64,000 bases of DNA from an uncultured Bacteroidales bacterium (GCA_944320415.1 CALUHJ010000003.1:124001-188000); one strand, 5' to 3'. Shown: positions 31,998 through 41,706, counted from the first letter of the stretch. Notes: a model not told the origin generated them from the sequence alone. Numbers and translations are program-made.

Positions 31998-34412
31998 ATG
32001 AAAAAAATTCATTTACTATTACTCGCTGTTATTATGCCGTTAGTTACAAAAGCTAGCGAAGCAGACTTAAAAATTCCTATAGAGATCCATAAATTCGGCA
32101 TCTTGCATTGGGGGTTTCTAATTGCAATATTGGGAATATTCTTTGGAATATACCAATTCATAAAAGTAAAAAGACTTCCGGCTCACAAAAATATGCTGGA
32201 AATTGCAAAAGTCATATACAAAACTTGTCTAACATACCTTAAACAACAAGGTAAATTTCTCGCCACATTATTTATATTCATCGGTATAGCCGTTGCAGGA
32301 TATTTTGGCTTCCTCGCAAAAGGTGAAAATGGAGAAAGCTTCGGCATAGGTGCAGTGTTACTGATTCTTCTTTGGACAATAATAGGAATTGCGGGGTCGT
32401 ACACTGTTGCTGCATATGGAATAAGAATGAATACTTATGCCAATTCAAGAATGGCATTCGCATCACTGAAAAGAAATCCCTTGAGGTTGTTGAATATACC
32501 TCTTAGTGCTGGCATGAGCATAGGAGTAGTCCTTATTTGTGTTGAACTAATCTTGATGTTGGTCATTTTACTGCTGATGCCGGCTCACTTGGCAGGAGCT
32601 TGTTTCATAGGATTTGCAATCGGTGAAAGTTTGGGTGCTTCGGCATTAAGAATAGCCGGAGGAATATTTACGAAGATTGCAGACATAGGTTCGGACTTAA
32701 TGAAAGTTGTATTCAAAATAGGTGAAGACGATCCTCGAAATCCTGGAGTAATTGCAGACTGTACTGGAGATAACGCGGGAGACTCGATAGGCCCTACCGC
32801 AGACGGATTCGAAACTTATGGAGTAACCGGTGTGGCATTGGTTTCATTTATCCTGCTTTCAATATCAGATGTGAATATACAATATGAACTTTTGGTTTGG
32901 ATATTTTCCATGAGAATATTAGGTATAATAACATCAATAGTATCATACTACATAAACAAAGGTTTAAGTAACATACTCTACAAAAACAAAGACGACATGG
33001 ATTTTGAAGCACCATTGTCCAACCTTGTATGGATAACCTCTTTACTTTCCATATTAGGTACTTTCATTTTGTCATACATACTAATAGGCGGTTTACACGG
33101 TAATACTGATTTATGGTGGATTTTATCGACAATCATATCTTGCGGTACATTGGGAGCTGCCCTTATACCGGAAATAACCAAAATATTCACCTCTCCAAAA
33201 TCATTGCATGTAAAAGAAGTGGTTAAAGCTGCAAATGAAGGTGGGTCTTCACTAAACATATTATCCGGATTCGTTGCGGGAAACTTCTCTGGTTTCTGGA
33301 CTGGATTGGTATTTGTGTTTCTTATGTTCACAGCATATCTTTTTTCACTTTCAGACGCACTTACAAGTCTAGGCATGAACTATGTACCTATTTTCGCCTT
33401 CGGGCTAGTTGCTTTCGGCATGCTTGGAATGGGACCGGTTACCATAGCGGTGGACAGTTACGGACCTGTGACAGACAACGCTCAATCCGTTTATGAATTA
33501 TCTCTTATAGAAGAAGAAAAAGACATAGACAAGGAAATAGAAAAAGATTTCGGATTCAAACCTGATTGGGAAAAAGCAAAATATTATCTTGAAGCAAATG
33601 ACGGTGCCGGAAATACATTCAAGGCGACAGCTAAACCGGTACTTATAGGCACTGCCGTAGTAGGAGCGACTACAATGATTTTTTCCCTTATTCTAATGAT
33701 AGAAAAGACTCTTGGCACTGCCCCAGGAGATCTGCTCAACCTATTGAATCCTTATACCATATTAGGATTCATATTGGGTGGTTGCGTTATATATTGGTTC
33801 ACCGGAGCAAGTACTCAGGCCGTTACAACAGGAGCATACAGAGCTGTTGAATACATCAAAAAAAATATAAACCTTGATATAAATGCTCCCAAAAAAGCCG
33901 ATGAAAAAAGTTCCATCGAAGTTGTAAGCATTTGTACACATTATGCACAAAAAGGAATGTTCAATATATTCATAGCCATATTTTTCTTTGCTCTCGGCAT
34001 TGCCTGCCTGTCTTCACCTTCGTCAATAGGTGGAGAAGATGCAGTATCTCTATTTATAAGCTATCTTGTATCCATAGCCCTTTTCGGACTCTTCCAGGCA
34101 GTCTTTCTGGCAAATGCTGGAGGAAGTTGGGACAATGCGAAAAAGATTGTAGAGGTGGATATGAAAGCCAAGGGTACTCCATTGCATGACGCATCCGTGG
34201 TTGGAGACACAGTGGGAGATCCTTTTAAAGACACGTCATCCGTCGCTCTCAATCCTATAATCAAGTTCACCACACTATTTGGACTTTTGGCTATGGAAAT
34301 AGCTATAAGCGAAGCATTCAGAAACATTGCTCCATATATAGGCATAGTCTTTTTCATCATAGCTTGTTATTTCGTTTACAGATCATTCTATAAAATGAGA
34401 ATAGACCGATGA
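31998..34412 (+). CDS. hppA: Membrane-bound ion-translocating pyrophosphatase
   Basis: 804 residues, about 16 transmembrane helices. It hydrolyses pyrophosphate and pumps H+ or Na+ across the inner membrane. The substrate site is visible as EDDPRNPGVIADCTGDNAGD (from residue 243), and again near the C-terminus as HDASVVGDTVGDPFKDTSS. In GNTFKATAK, Lys542 and Thr544 occupy the region that separates potassium-independent from potassium-dependent enzymes; the Lys argues for the potassium-independent class, but ion specificity is not certain. An extra N-terminal segment (about 1-35) looks like a signal peptide. hydE starts within its stop codon. Confidence 0.95.
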   Translation: MKKIHLLLLAVIMPLVTKASEADLKIPIEIHKFGILHWGFLIAILGIFFGIYQFIKVKRLPAHKNMLEIAKVIYKTCLTYLKQQGKFLATLFIFIGIAVAGYFGFLAKGENGESFGIGAVLLILLWTIIGIAGSYTVAAYGIRMNTYANSRMAFASLKRNPLRLLNIPLSAGMSIGVVLICVELILMLVILLLMPAHLAGACFIGFAIGESLGASALRIAGGIFTKIADIGSDLMKVVFKIGEDDPRNPGVIADCTGDNAGDSIGPTADGFETYGVTGVALVSFILLSISDVNIQYELLVWIFSMRILGIITSIVSYYINKGLSNILYKNKDDMDFEAPLSNLVWITSLLSILGTFILSYILIGGLHGNTDLWWILSTIISCGTLGAALIPEITKIFTSPKSLHVKEVVKAANEGGSSLNILSGFVAGNFSGFWTGLVFVFLMFTAYLFSLSDALTSLGMNYVPIFAFGLVAFGMLGMGPVTIAVDSYGPVTDNAQSVYELSLIEEEKDIDKEIEKDFGFKPDWEKAKYYLEANDGAGNTFKATAKPVLIGTAVVGATTMIFSLILMIEKTLGTAPGDLLNLLNPYTILGFILGGCVIYWFTGASTQAVTTGAYRAVEYIKKNINLDINAPKKADEKSSIEVVSICTHYAQKGMFNIFIAIFFFALGIACLSSPSSIGGEDAVSLFISYLVSIALFGLFQAVFLANAGGSWDNAKKIVEVDMKAKGTPLHDASVVGDTVGDPFKDTSSVALNPIIKFTTLFGLLAMEIAISEAFRNIAPYIGIVFFIIACYFVYRSFYKMRIDR

Positions 34413-35458
34413 ACGATATAACGGATGAACTGTTTGTCAAGCATAATTTACCAGATGCGGAACTTAAAACACTTATAGACTGTCGGACAGATAGTCCTGA
34501 AGAGGATTATCTGTTTGCCAGGGCGGTGGAGAGACGCAAGGAAATATATTCCAACGATATCTTCATAAGAGGTCTTATAGAATTCAGCAACTATTGTAAA
34601 AACAACTGCTTATATTGCGGAATAAGAGCTGCCAATACAAAGGCGGAAAGATATCGTTTGACCAAGGAAGAAATATTGGAATGTACTGACTACGGTTACA
34701 GTCTGGGATTCAGAACATTCGTATTGCAATCGGGAGAAGACCCCTTTTTCAACGATAAAGACATTTGCGAGATAGTCTCATCCATAAAGTCAATGCACGA
34801 TGATTGTGCCGTCACTTTATCAATAGGGGAAAAACCAAAGAAAGTTTACGAAGATTTCTTCAAAGCAGGTGCAGACCGTTATCTTCTAAGACATGAAACT
34901 GCAAACACACGGCACTACGAACGGCTTCATCCCAAAAGCATGAGCCTGTCTGTAAGAAAACAATGTCTTTTTGACTTGAAGGAAATAGGATTTCAGGTAG
35001 GTTCAGGATTCATGGTCGGCTCACCATATCAAACTCTGGACAATCTGGTGGAAGACATAAGATTCTTACAAGAACTGGACGCTGACATGATAGGTATAGG
35101 TCCTTTCCTGCCACATAAAGACACTCCCTTCGCTTCTCAGAACAAAGGCAGTATGTCAAGATGTCTGCACATTATAGCAATACTCAGACTGATGTTCCCC
35201 TATTCACTCATACCTTCGACAACAGCATTGGGCACTATAAATCCTCATGGAAGGGAATTGGGGTTAAGGGTAGGTGCAAATGTAGTCATGCCAAACCTAT
35301 CTCCAAAAAAGGTAAGGGAAAAATATCTGTTGTACAACGACAAAGCATATACCGGACTGGAATCGGCCGAAGGACTACGACTATTGCAAGCCGAAGTCGA
35401 AAAAGACGGCTACAGAATAGTCATTGACCGAGGTGATGCAAAACGCAAACAAAACTGA
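34409..35458 (+). CDS. hydE: [FeFe]-hydrogenase maturase HydE, radical SAM
   Basis: 349 residues. Radical SAM cluster CxxxCxxC at Cys63, Cys67 and Cys70 (NYCKNNCLYCGIR), followed by a TIM barrel with QSGEDPFF, LSIGEKP, LRHETANTRHYERLHP and GSGFMVGSPYQT. HydE helps build the diiron subcluster of [FeFe]-hydrogenase with HydF and HydG; the related PylB and BioB lack this combination. The ATG overlaps the hppA stop (ATGA), so it is translated with the pyrophosphatase. HydF, HydG and the hydrogenase are not in the window. It ends 15 bases before the convergent activase gene. Confidence 0.85.
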   Translation: MNDITDELFVKHNLPDAELKTLIDCRTDSPEEDYLFARAVERRKEIYSNDIFIRGLIEFSNYCKNNCLYCGIRAANTKAERYRLTKEEILECTDYGYSLGFRTFVLQSGEDPFFNDKDICEIVSSIKSMHDDCAVTLSIGEKPKKVYEDFFKAGADRYLLRHETANTRHYERLHPKSMSLSVRKQCLFDLKEIGFQVGSGFMVGSPYQTLDNLVEDIRFLQELDADMIGIGPFLPHKDTPFASQNKGSMSRCLHIIAILRLMFPYSLIPSTTALGTINPHGRELGLRVGANVVMPNLSPKKVREKYLLYNDKAYTGLESAEGLRLLQAEVEKDGYRIVIDRGDAKRKQN

Positions 35459-35473
35459 TACTGACCGAAGCCA

Positions 35474-38400
35474 TTACTTGCATATAGAATCCTTCAGAAG
35501 CATCAGCCTGTTAACTATATTCACTTCACTGACCCCACTGTCAAAATCCAACGACAACAATTCCACGTCTGGATATATCTGCTTTATTCTGTTCTCAACA
35601 CCCTTGCTTATAATGTGATTCGCAATACATCCAAAAGGCTGAAGACTTATTACAGCATCAGCCTTTTGTTTTGCATATGATACTATTTCGGCAGGAAGCA
35701 ACCAGCCTTCCCCGAACTGCGTTACCAAAGGTATAATATGCTTTACGTCATCGGCCAACTGAAAAACATCTTCCAATGGAGAATAATACCTGAATCCGGA
35801 CAGAACATTGTTAAACCTTTCTATTTCCTTTCTCACAAAGAAATATAATCCGTCAAAAACGAAATCCGGAACCTTTGAACTGTCAAGGTTATATTCCGTC
35901 CTTGCTTTGCGGTTTACGAAACTCTGTGTAAAAAACGATGTAAGCGTAGGCGGCAGAACCTCCATGTTTTGAGAAATAAGCCATGACACCACATCCTTGT
36001 TGGCAAAGCTGTGAAATTTCAAGAAAATCTCCCCCACTATTCCTACCTTCTTCAATGGCACATATTCTTTAGGAAGCAATGAATTGAAGCTATCGACGGC
36101 CTCTTTCAACAATGCAAATACGGCCTTTCTGTTACGCTTCAATACCATTGGTTTCGCTCTGGATATATAACTGTTTCTCAAATCCTCCACCTTCCCCTTG
36201 TCTCGTACTCTTACAACGGTAGAATGATACATCCTCGAAAGACAGTCTCCAAAGAGCATAGCCGAAAAAGCTATGGGCAAAACCTTAAACCAATTCATAC
36301 TGAAACCAGGCTGATTGTTCGATATGTCTGTACCCATGGTAACGGACACAACGGGCACTTGAGAAAAACCGGCATCAACCAAAGCCTTGCGTATTATGGG
36401 ATAGTAACTGGATGCACGGCATTGTCCGCCTGTCTGAGTTATTCCTACGGCAACGGTATCCAAATCATACCTGCCGGATTGCAAAGCCTTTATCATGTCA
36501 CCTACAATAAGGGTGGCAGGATAACAAACCTCATTGTTAGAATATTTCAACCCCAAATCTGCCGACACGGCATCACTTTTAGGCAATACTTCCAGTTTAT
36601 ATCCGCTTATTTCGAATATCTCCGGCAAAAAAGGAGAAGCATAATCGGTAAAAAAAGGAGCCAGAATGGTACGTTGCCTGTCCTGCTTGTCAAACAGTTT
36701 GGTATTGACAAAATCCTTCACCCGCGCATCTAACGATTTCTTCAACTTCAGACTCTCTATCAAACTTCGTATTCTAAGACGCATGGAACCAACGTTGTTA
36801 ATATCGTCAACCTTTATTACCGTACAAACCTTATTGTAGCGTTTCAGTATGTTCGCTACCTCATCCAGCAAGAAAGCATCAGGCCCGCAGCCAAAGGAGG
36901 TAAGCTGCACATAATTGACCTTATCATTCTGTTCCCCGACCCATTTTGCAGACTTTACTATACGATTCATATAGGCCCACTGCGAAATCATGTAAGTATC
37001 CTGCATCTCCATTTTTCTGTCGCCCCTGAGCAAATCATCACTTATCACGGTAACTCCAAGGTCGGAAATGATTGTACTTAACTTATGCTGTATCAAAGCG
37101 TCCGTATGATAAGGCCTTGCAGCCAAAAGTATAACCATTCTGTTCTCACCCAAAGCCGTATCAAGATATTCCTTGGCCCTGTCCCTTACGTCTCTTTCAT
37201 AATCCATCTGAGCACACATGGCCTTCTCTACGGCTCTTTCCACAAAGTCATCCGAACAATCCATATGCCCGTATTCCGAAGCAAGTTGCCGTATATAACG
37301 TTTGAAACTCTTAACGAACAACCTTTTGTCCTTGAACGTAAAAACGGGATTGTCCACCTTGACATCATCATTGCCGTAAACCAGCAACTGGTTTTTTATA
37401 ACCGTATTGTAAGACGAAACTATGGGACAGTTGTATGAATTGGCGGCAGTGGCATCGTCCTGTTTTTCATAAACCACATAAGGAAAGAATATCCTGTGCA
37501 GGCCCTTTTCCACAAGATTGTTTACATGAGCATGCACCAGCTTGGCTGGAAAACATATATTCTCGCTGATAACCTGACTCAATCCGCCTTCATATTGTTC
37601 ATAAGTAGACAAATCACTCAATACGAGCCTTATTCCGAAACATGAAAACAAGCTCTGCCAGAAAGGAAAGTCCTCAAACATGTTCAATACACGCGGAACA
37701 CCCAACTCCATTACCGCATTCTCCACCTTCTCTTGTGCAAACACCCTTTCTATCTTGTAATCATATATATTGCTGCCCTTTTCGGATTTAGACCTGGACG
37801 TAAACACTTTCTCGCACTTGTTGCCGGAATGATATGTCATGGAATTGTCAAAGACATATTTGGTCACCATGCAATTGTTTTCACATCCCCTGCAATTGAT
37901 TTCCTTTGTGGTGTAACCGGACACATGTCCGTTGAAGGCAGTCTTTTTTCTTTCCTTAAGGTATTTCTCTTTTGCGTAAAGTGCACAGCCGTAAGCTCCC
38001 ATCAGTTCCGGATTACTGCTTCTGAACACCTTTACCGACAACATATTCTCAAAAGCCTTGACAATACTGTCGTTTTTCATGGTTCCACCCTGTACGACTA
38101 TATTCCTGCCTATGGCCAGAGAGTTCAGTTTCAACACCTTGTAAAGACAGTTTCTGACCACTGAATATGACAAGCCCGCAGAAATATCGGCAACCGTCGC
38201 CCCTTCCCGCAAGAATTGTTTCACCTTGGAATTCATGAAAACGGTACAGCGCGTACCCAAATCACAGGGTTCATTGGCAAAGCAGGCAAGGCGGGCAAAA
38301 TCAGCAACACTGTACGAAAGAGTATTGGCAAAGGTCTCTATGAAGGAGCCACATCCCGAAGAGCAGGCCTCGTTTATCTCTATCCTGTTCAGAACCCCGT

Positions 38401-39715
38401 CCTCAATATACAAAGCCTTCATGTCCTGTCCCCCTATGTCAAGTATAAAATCCACCTCGGGACAAAAAACCTTCGCAGCCTTGTAATGTGCAATAGTCTC
38501 GACTATCGAGTAATCCAATGAAAATGCGGCCCTTATCAAATCCTCCCCGTAACCTGTTGAACATGCAGCCAGGACATCGGGCCTTGCCCCGCTCTGTTCA
38601 CATGCTTTGTCAAACCGCTCCAAGGCCGCAACGGTCGCCTCCAACGAATTGCCTCCGTTTTTGGAATAATCGAAAAACAATATGTTGTCTTCCATGTCGG
38701 AAACAACCACCTTTGTGGTGGTGGAACCTGAATCTATACCCAGAAAACAGCCTCCTTCAAATCCTTTCAAATCCCTCCTCTTCTCCATCCTGCGTTTTTC
38801 GGAGACCCAACCGGAATACTCCTGTTCATTTTCAAAAACAGGTTTCAGTCTGTCGCCCCTGTCATTGACCTTAAGGTCCTCCAAAGCCTCCAGTTTACCC
38901 ATCAACTCACCTGCCGTCAAACAAAAACCCTCTCCTTTTCCTGAATAAACGCTTCCCATCGCAGGTATGAGATTGGAACAATCAAGACAGACAACATCCT
39001 TGGTACTTATATGCAAAAGTTTGACAAAAGCCTCCCTCAAAGACGATATATAGGTTAATGGTCCTCCGCAAAACAATATTGGAGGCTTTATCTGCAATCC
39101 CTTGGACAAAGACGACACGACCTGCAACGCAACGGCATTGAAAACAGAAGCCGCAATATCTTGCTTTGCAGCCCCCTTGGCTATAAGATTCTGCACATCC
39201 GTCTTGGAAAAAACGCCACAACGCGAGGCTATAGGATAAACATGCTTCGCTCCGGCAGCCAACGAGTCCAGTTCTTCCACCCCTACACCCAACACCACAG
39301 CCATCTGATCGATGAACGCGCCTGTTCCTCCCGCACAATTGCCGTTCATCCTCATCAAGGGCATCTTTCCCCTGTCGAAAAATATGACCTTGCTGTCCTC
39401 TCCCCCTATATCTATTATCGATTTAACCTTCTGGTCCGTATATTTCACAAAATCGGATACAGCTATCAGCTCCTGAACAAAAGGAATCCCTATCCTCTCA
39501 TGAAGTCCCAAACCTGCCGAACCGGTAACGACAAAATCAAAAAACGTATCCGCAAATTTACCCTCAACCTTCCGCAAAAGTCCTATCAGGGTACGCCTTA
39601 CGTCCGCCTTGTGTCTTACATAATCGGAATAAACCATCTTTTTATCTTCATCGAACACGGCAATCTTGGCCGTGGTCGAGCCCAAATCAATACCTATGCT
39701 GTACATGTTCCCCAT
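35474..39715 (-). CDS. Double acyl-CoA dehydratase activase with reductase-like C-terminus
   Basis: 1413 residues. Two BcrAD/BadFG ATPase domains: one from residue 1 (IGIDLGSTTAKIAVFD, NCAGGTGAF) and one from about 323 (LGIDSGSTTTKVVVSD, ACSSGCGSF). The Cys in each supplies the shared [4Fe-4S] cluster. A DUF2229 region follows, with INCRGCENNCMVTKYVF and HSGNKCEKVF, and then a long CoA-dehydratase-like portion (VTQFGEGWLLPAE, LQPFGCIANHI). Such proteins use ATP to push one electron into 2-hydroxyacyl-CoA dehydratases or related enzymes. No dehydratase subunits are nearby. It starts directly after the TetR gene's stop; ATG 39706 is an alternative start. Confidence 0.85.
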   Translation of the reverse strand: MGNMYSIGIDLGSTTAKIAVFDEDKKMVYSDYVRHKADVRRTLIGLLRKVEGKFADTFFDFVVTGSAGLGLHERIGIPFVQELIAVSDFVKYTDQKVKSIIDIGGEDSKVIFFDRGKMPLMRMNGNCAGGTGAFIDQMAVVLGVGVEELDSLAAGAKHVYPIASRCGVFSKTDVQNLIAKGAAKQDIAASVFNAVALQVVSSLSKGLQIKPPILFCGGPLTYISSLREAFVKLLHISTKDVVCLDCSNLIPAMGSVYSGKGEGFCLTAGELMGKLEALEDLKVNDRGDRLKPVFENEQEYSGWVSEKRRMEKRRDLKGFEGGCFLGIDSGSTTTKVVVSDMEDNILFFDYSKNGGNSLEATVAALERFDKACEQSGARPDVLAACSTGYGEDLIRAAFSLDYSIVETIAHYKAAKVFCPEVDFILDIGGQDMKALYIEDGVLNRIEINEACSSGCGSFIETFANTLSYSVADFARLACFANEPCDLGTRCTVFMNSKVKQFLREGATVADISAGLSYSVVRNCLYKVLKLNSLAIGRNIVVQGGTMKNDSIVKAFENMLSVKVFRSSNPELMGAYGCALYAKEKYLKERKKTAFNGHVSGYTTKEINCRGCENNCMVTKYVFDNSMTYHSGNKCEKVFTSRSKSEKGSNIYDYKIERVFAQEKVENAVMELGVPRVLNMFEDFPFWQSLFSCFGIRLVLSDLSTYEQYEGGLSQVISENICFPAKLVHAHVNNLVEKGLHRIFFPYVVYEKQDDATAANSYNCPIVSSYNTVIKNQLLVYGNDDVKVDNPVFTFKDKRLFVKSFKRYIRQLASEYGHMDCSDDFVERAVEKAMCAQMDYERDVRDRAKEYLDTALGENRMVILLAARPYHTDALIQHKLSTIISDLGVTVISDDLLRGDRKMEMQDTYMISQWAYMNRIVKSAKWVGEQNDKVNYVQLTSFGCGPDAFLLDEVANILKRYNKVCTVIKVDDINNVGSMRLRIRSLIESLKLKKSLDARVKDFVNTKLFDKQDRQRTILAPFFTDYASPFLPEIFEISGYKLEVLPKSDAVSADLGLKYSNNEVCYPATLIVGDMIKALQSGRYDLDTVAVGITQTGGQCRASSYYPIIRKALVDAGFSQVPVVSVTMGTDISNNQPGFSMNWFKVLPIAFSAMLFGDCLSRMYHSTVVRVRDKGKVEDLRNSYISRAKPMVLKRNRKAVFALLKEAVDSFNSLLPKEYVPLKKVGIVGEIFLKFHSFANKDVVSWLISQNMEVLPPTLTSFFTQSFVNRKARTEYNLDSSKVPDFVFDGLYFFVRKEIERFNNVLSGFRYYSPLEDVFQLADDVKHIIPLVTQFGEGWLLPAEIVSYAKQKADAVISLQPFGCIANHIISKGVENRIKQIYPDVELLSLDFDSGVSEVNIVNRLMLLKDSICK

Positions 39716-40315
39716 CTATGCTATCCTCAAACTTGAAATTACGGTTTCCTTTATGTTACGTTTCCTTTCTGCCATTATTTCCTTTGTTCTGTCCTCTTCC
39801 AATTCCCATATCGTTCCCACAAAAGGCTTAAACAGAAAAACAAATATATTCAATGACAATATGTTAAATATCAAATCAAAGGCATTTATCATCCTTACGC
39901 CACATTCTTTCTCCTGCTGGTCAATAACCATTTGCAAATCGGACATGAACTTGCCGGCATAGGACTTTATCTCTTCCCTGAATATGATGAAAGCCTCTGT
40001 ATTGTCCCTCATCTCCCCGAAAATAAACAACGGAAAATCGGGATTGGCTTCCAAAAAGGAAAAATGTATGTCTATTATTCTTTCCACCTTTTCCTCCAAT
40101 GTCTCTTTGCCTTTCGGTATGTCCAACAACTGCTCGAACATAATCTGCAGTTCCATTCCAAGAACCTTCTGAAACAATTTGGGTTTGGTCCTGTAATAAT
40201 AGTGTACCAAAGCCTGGTTGCAACCGGCCTTTTTTGCAATCTGCGTAGTCGATACCCTGTCGAACCCGTACTGCATGAACAACTCCTTGGCAGCGGCAAG
40301 GATTTTCTCTTCCAT
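39716..40315 (-). CDS. TetR-family transcriptional regulator
   Basis: 199 residues from ATG 40315, supported by GGAGG 8 bases upstream, a rare strong Shine-Dalgarno in this window. The N-terminal helix-turn-helix (about 4-50) is typical: EKILAAAKELFMQYGFDRVS, TTQIAKKAGCNQALVHYYYR. The C-terminal helical part binds an unknown ligand. The stop is adjacent to the start of the 1413-residue activase, so the two form one operon and the regulator presumably controls it. An inverted repeat at 40338-40370 lies between its promoter box and start. Confidence 0.92.
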   Translation of the reverse strand: MEEKILAAAKELFMQYGFDRVSTTQIAKKAGCNQALVHYYYRTKPKLFQKVLGMELQIMFEQLLDIPKGKETLEEKVERIIDIHFSFLEANPDFPLFIFGEMRDNTEAFIIFREEIKSYAGKFMSDLQMVIDQQEKECGVRMINAFDLIFNILSLNIFVFLFKPFVGTIWELEEDRTKEIMAERKRNIKETVISSLRIA

Positions 40316-40337
40316 ACAATTGACCTCCATATCCAAA

Positions 40338-40370
40338 GTTTAATAGAGTAATTAAATAACCGAATTAAAC
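40338..40370. promoter_or_regulatory. Candidate TetR operator
   Basis: Inverted repeat GTTTAAT (40338-40344) and ATTAAAC (40364-40370) separated by 19 bases, between the -7 box and the start codon, where a bound repressor would block the operon. Confidence 0.4.
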
Positions 40371-40377
40371 AAAGTTG

Positions 40378-40385
40378 CAAAAGTA
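40378..40385 (-). promoter_or_regulatory. Promoter -7 box of the tetR-activase operon
   Basis: TACTTTTG on the minus strand, 62 bases upstream of the TetR start. No well-spaced -33 element seen. Confidence 0.5.
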
Positions 40386-40460
40386 GAAAATAATTCCCAC
40401 AACGCAAAAAATATTTTCTTATCTTAATCTTGTTCTCGGACATACAACAGTCGTAAAAAA

Positions 40461-40489
40461 AAGAGCTTCACACATTATGCGAAGCTCTT
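40461..40489. terminator. Hairpin terminator after the fulvocin-related pair
   Basis: AAGAGCTTC (40461-40469) and GAAGCTCTT (40481-40489) pair around an 11-base loop, preceded on the plus strand by an A-run that reads as a T-run for the minus-strand genes. Confidence 0.75.
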
Positions 40490-40527
40490 CCATATCCATA
40501 TGACAACAAAAACACTATTGCTGTCCT

Positions 40528-40974
40528 TTATCTCAATTCATTCAACATTTCATCGGTAAACAGTTCTCCGTCCGCAACTATGTGATAAACCAATTCCTTA
40601 GACCATCCGAATTCCTCCTCTGCCTTTTTCATCCAAGATTCCGCAAAATCATTCATGACGGTCATTGATTTTTCACGTTCTTTCTTATCCTCAGGAAATA
40701 AAGTATTCTTATTTTCCGATAAAAATGTCTCGAATTCTTCTATGTGTTTCAACTCGTCTTTTGACCATTTGAGTTGCTTTAATTCCACGAATCTATCTTT
40801 CCAAAACCTATACTGACATTCTGAAGACATTGCAGTATACGCCATCTTCCTTTCATCCTTATTTTTTATTTTCAACCAGTCGGTTCTTGACATATTCTCA
40901 TTTTGTGAAAACAAAACAGAAGAATACATCATCAATATCAACATGCCAAACGTAGCAATACATAACTTTTTCAT
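40528..40974 (-). CDS. Secreted protein, paralogue of the fulvocin-like precursor without the Cys tail
   Basis: 148 residues with a signal peptide (about 1-23, ending VLFSQ). The mature part matches the N-terminal domain of its neighbour at 41009-41653 motif by motif: SRTDWL, CQYRFWKDRF, WSKDELKHIEEF, SWMKKAEEEFGWSKELVYHIVA. It stops where the neighbour continues into its Cys-rich peptide. It lies 34 bases downstream in the same orientation, so they are probably co-transcribed. I infer a carrier, immunity or accessory role, but nothing in the sequence decides between these. Confidence 0.65.
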   Translation of the reverse strand: MKKLCIATFGMLILMMYSSVLFSQNENMSRTDWLKIKNKDERKMAYTAMSSECQYRFWKDRFVELKQLKWSKDELKHIEEFETFLSENKNTLFPEDKKEREKSMTVMNDFAESWMKKAEEEFGWSKELVYHIVADGELFTDEMLNELR

Positions 40975-41008
40975 AAGAACAAATATTTGATTCTATAATA
41001 TAACACAA

Positions 41009-41653
41009 CTACTTTTCTCGACATCTACCAGTACATTTGTAAAGCCAAAACAAGCCACATCCATCAACAGTATTTGTACAAATTTCTCCATTGCACTTCT
41101 TATCACCAGAACAAAAATCACTTGTTTGACTACATGAACAATAATGATCTACATCATCTATCGGATCTGATAAATTAATACCTTTCTTAAGATCACTTAA
41201 CATGCTATTCGTTACTCTAGTTCCTGTTGCAACAAGGAAATATACCATGTTATCCGTCCAACCAAAATCTTTTTTACCATTATTAATCCACCTATCGAAA
41301 AACAGATTAACAGAATCATTCTCACTTGGTTCTGATACAAACAACCAAGAATTAGAATTTATGTAACTATGCAAAGATTCAATATGTTCTCTTTCTTCTT
41401 TACTCCAAGATAAAGACACTATCTCAGACATTCTATCTTGCCAAAATCGAAATCTTGCATCTGGAGACATGACAAAATAAACAGGTCTCTTTAACGAATC
41501 AGGTAATGACAACCATTCTTGTCTTGTAATATTTTCATAAACAGTTTTTTTCTCTAAAACCGACGCAACAAGAGGATCATAACACTCTGTTTCATGCTCA
41601 TTACAGCTAAAGAAACATACAAATAACAACGATAATACTAATATTCTATTCAT
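41009..41653 (-). CDS. Fulvocin C-like bacteriocin precursor lipoprotein
   Basis: 214 residues from ATG 41653 (MNRILVLSLLFVCFFSC), a lipoprotein signal with Cys17. A domain of about 120 residues (TRQEWLSLP, DARFRFWQDRM, WSKEEREHIESL, FGWTDNMVYFLVATG) is followed by a 45-residue tail with eight Cys: HYCSCSQTSDFCSGDKKC, then CTNTVDGCGLFWLYKCTGRC. The Cys pattern, SD.C and GCG..W.Y.C spacing resemble fulvocin C of Myxococcus fulvus, and bacteriocin fulvocin C-related proteins are annotated in Bacteroidota. Antibacterial activity is unproven; a disulfide-rich surface protein is the alternative. Strong promoter at 41676-41706. Confidence 0.7.
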   Translation of the reverse strand: MNRILVLSLLFVCFFSCNEHETECYDPLVASVLEKKTVYENITRQEWLSLPDSLKRPVYFVMSPDARFRFWQDRMSEIVSLSWSKEEREHIESLHSYINSNSWLFVSEPSENDSVNLFFDRWINNGKKDFGWTDNMVYFLVATGTRVTNSMLSDLKKGINLSDPIDDVDHYCSCSQTSDFCSGDKKCNGEICTNTVDGCGLFWLYKCTGRCREK

Positions 41654-41675
41654 ATCCTTATGATTTTTATTTTTA

Positions 41676-41706
41676 CAAAAATACAAATAATGTACTATTT
41701 ACCAAA
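41676..41706 (-). promoter_or_regulatory. Promoter of the fulvocin-related pair
   Basis: Minus-strand TTTG (41703-41706), 19 bases, TATTTTTG (41676-41683), an exact consensus match 22 bases before the ATG. From here to 42005 there is no gene; the stretch holds the motif at 41899-41917 and the rfbD promoter. Confidence 0.8.

Noticed and set aside
35474..39715. The 1413-residue activase as two genes fused by a sequencing error
   Set aside because: The frame is uninterrupted with normal coding character across the domain junctions, and such double-activase fusions are known in anaerobes.
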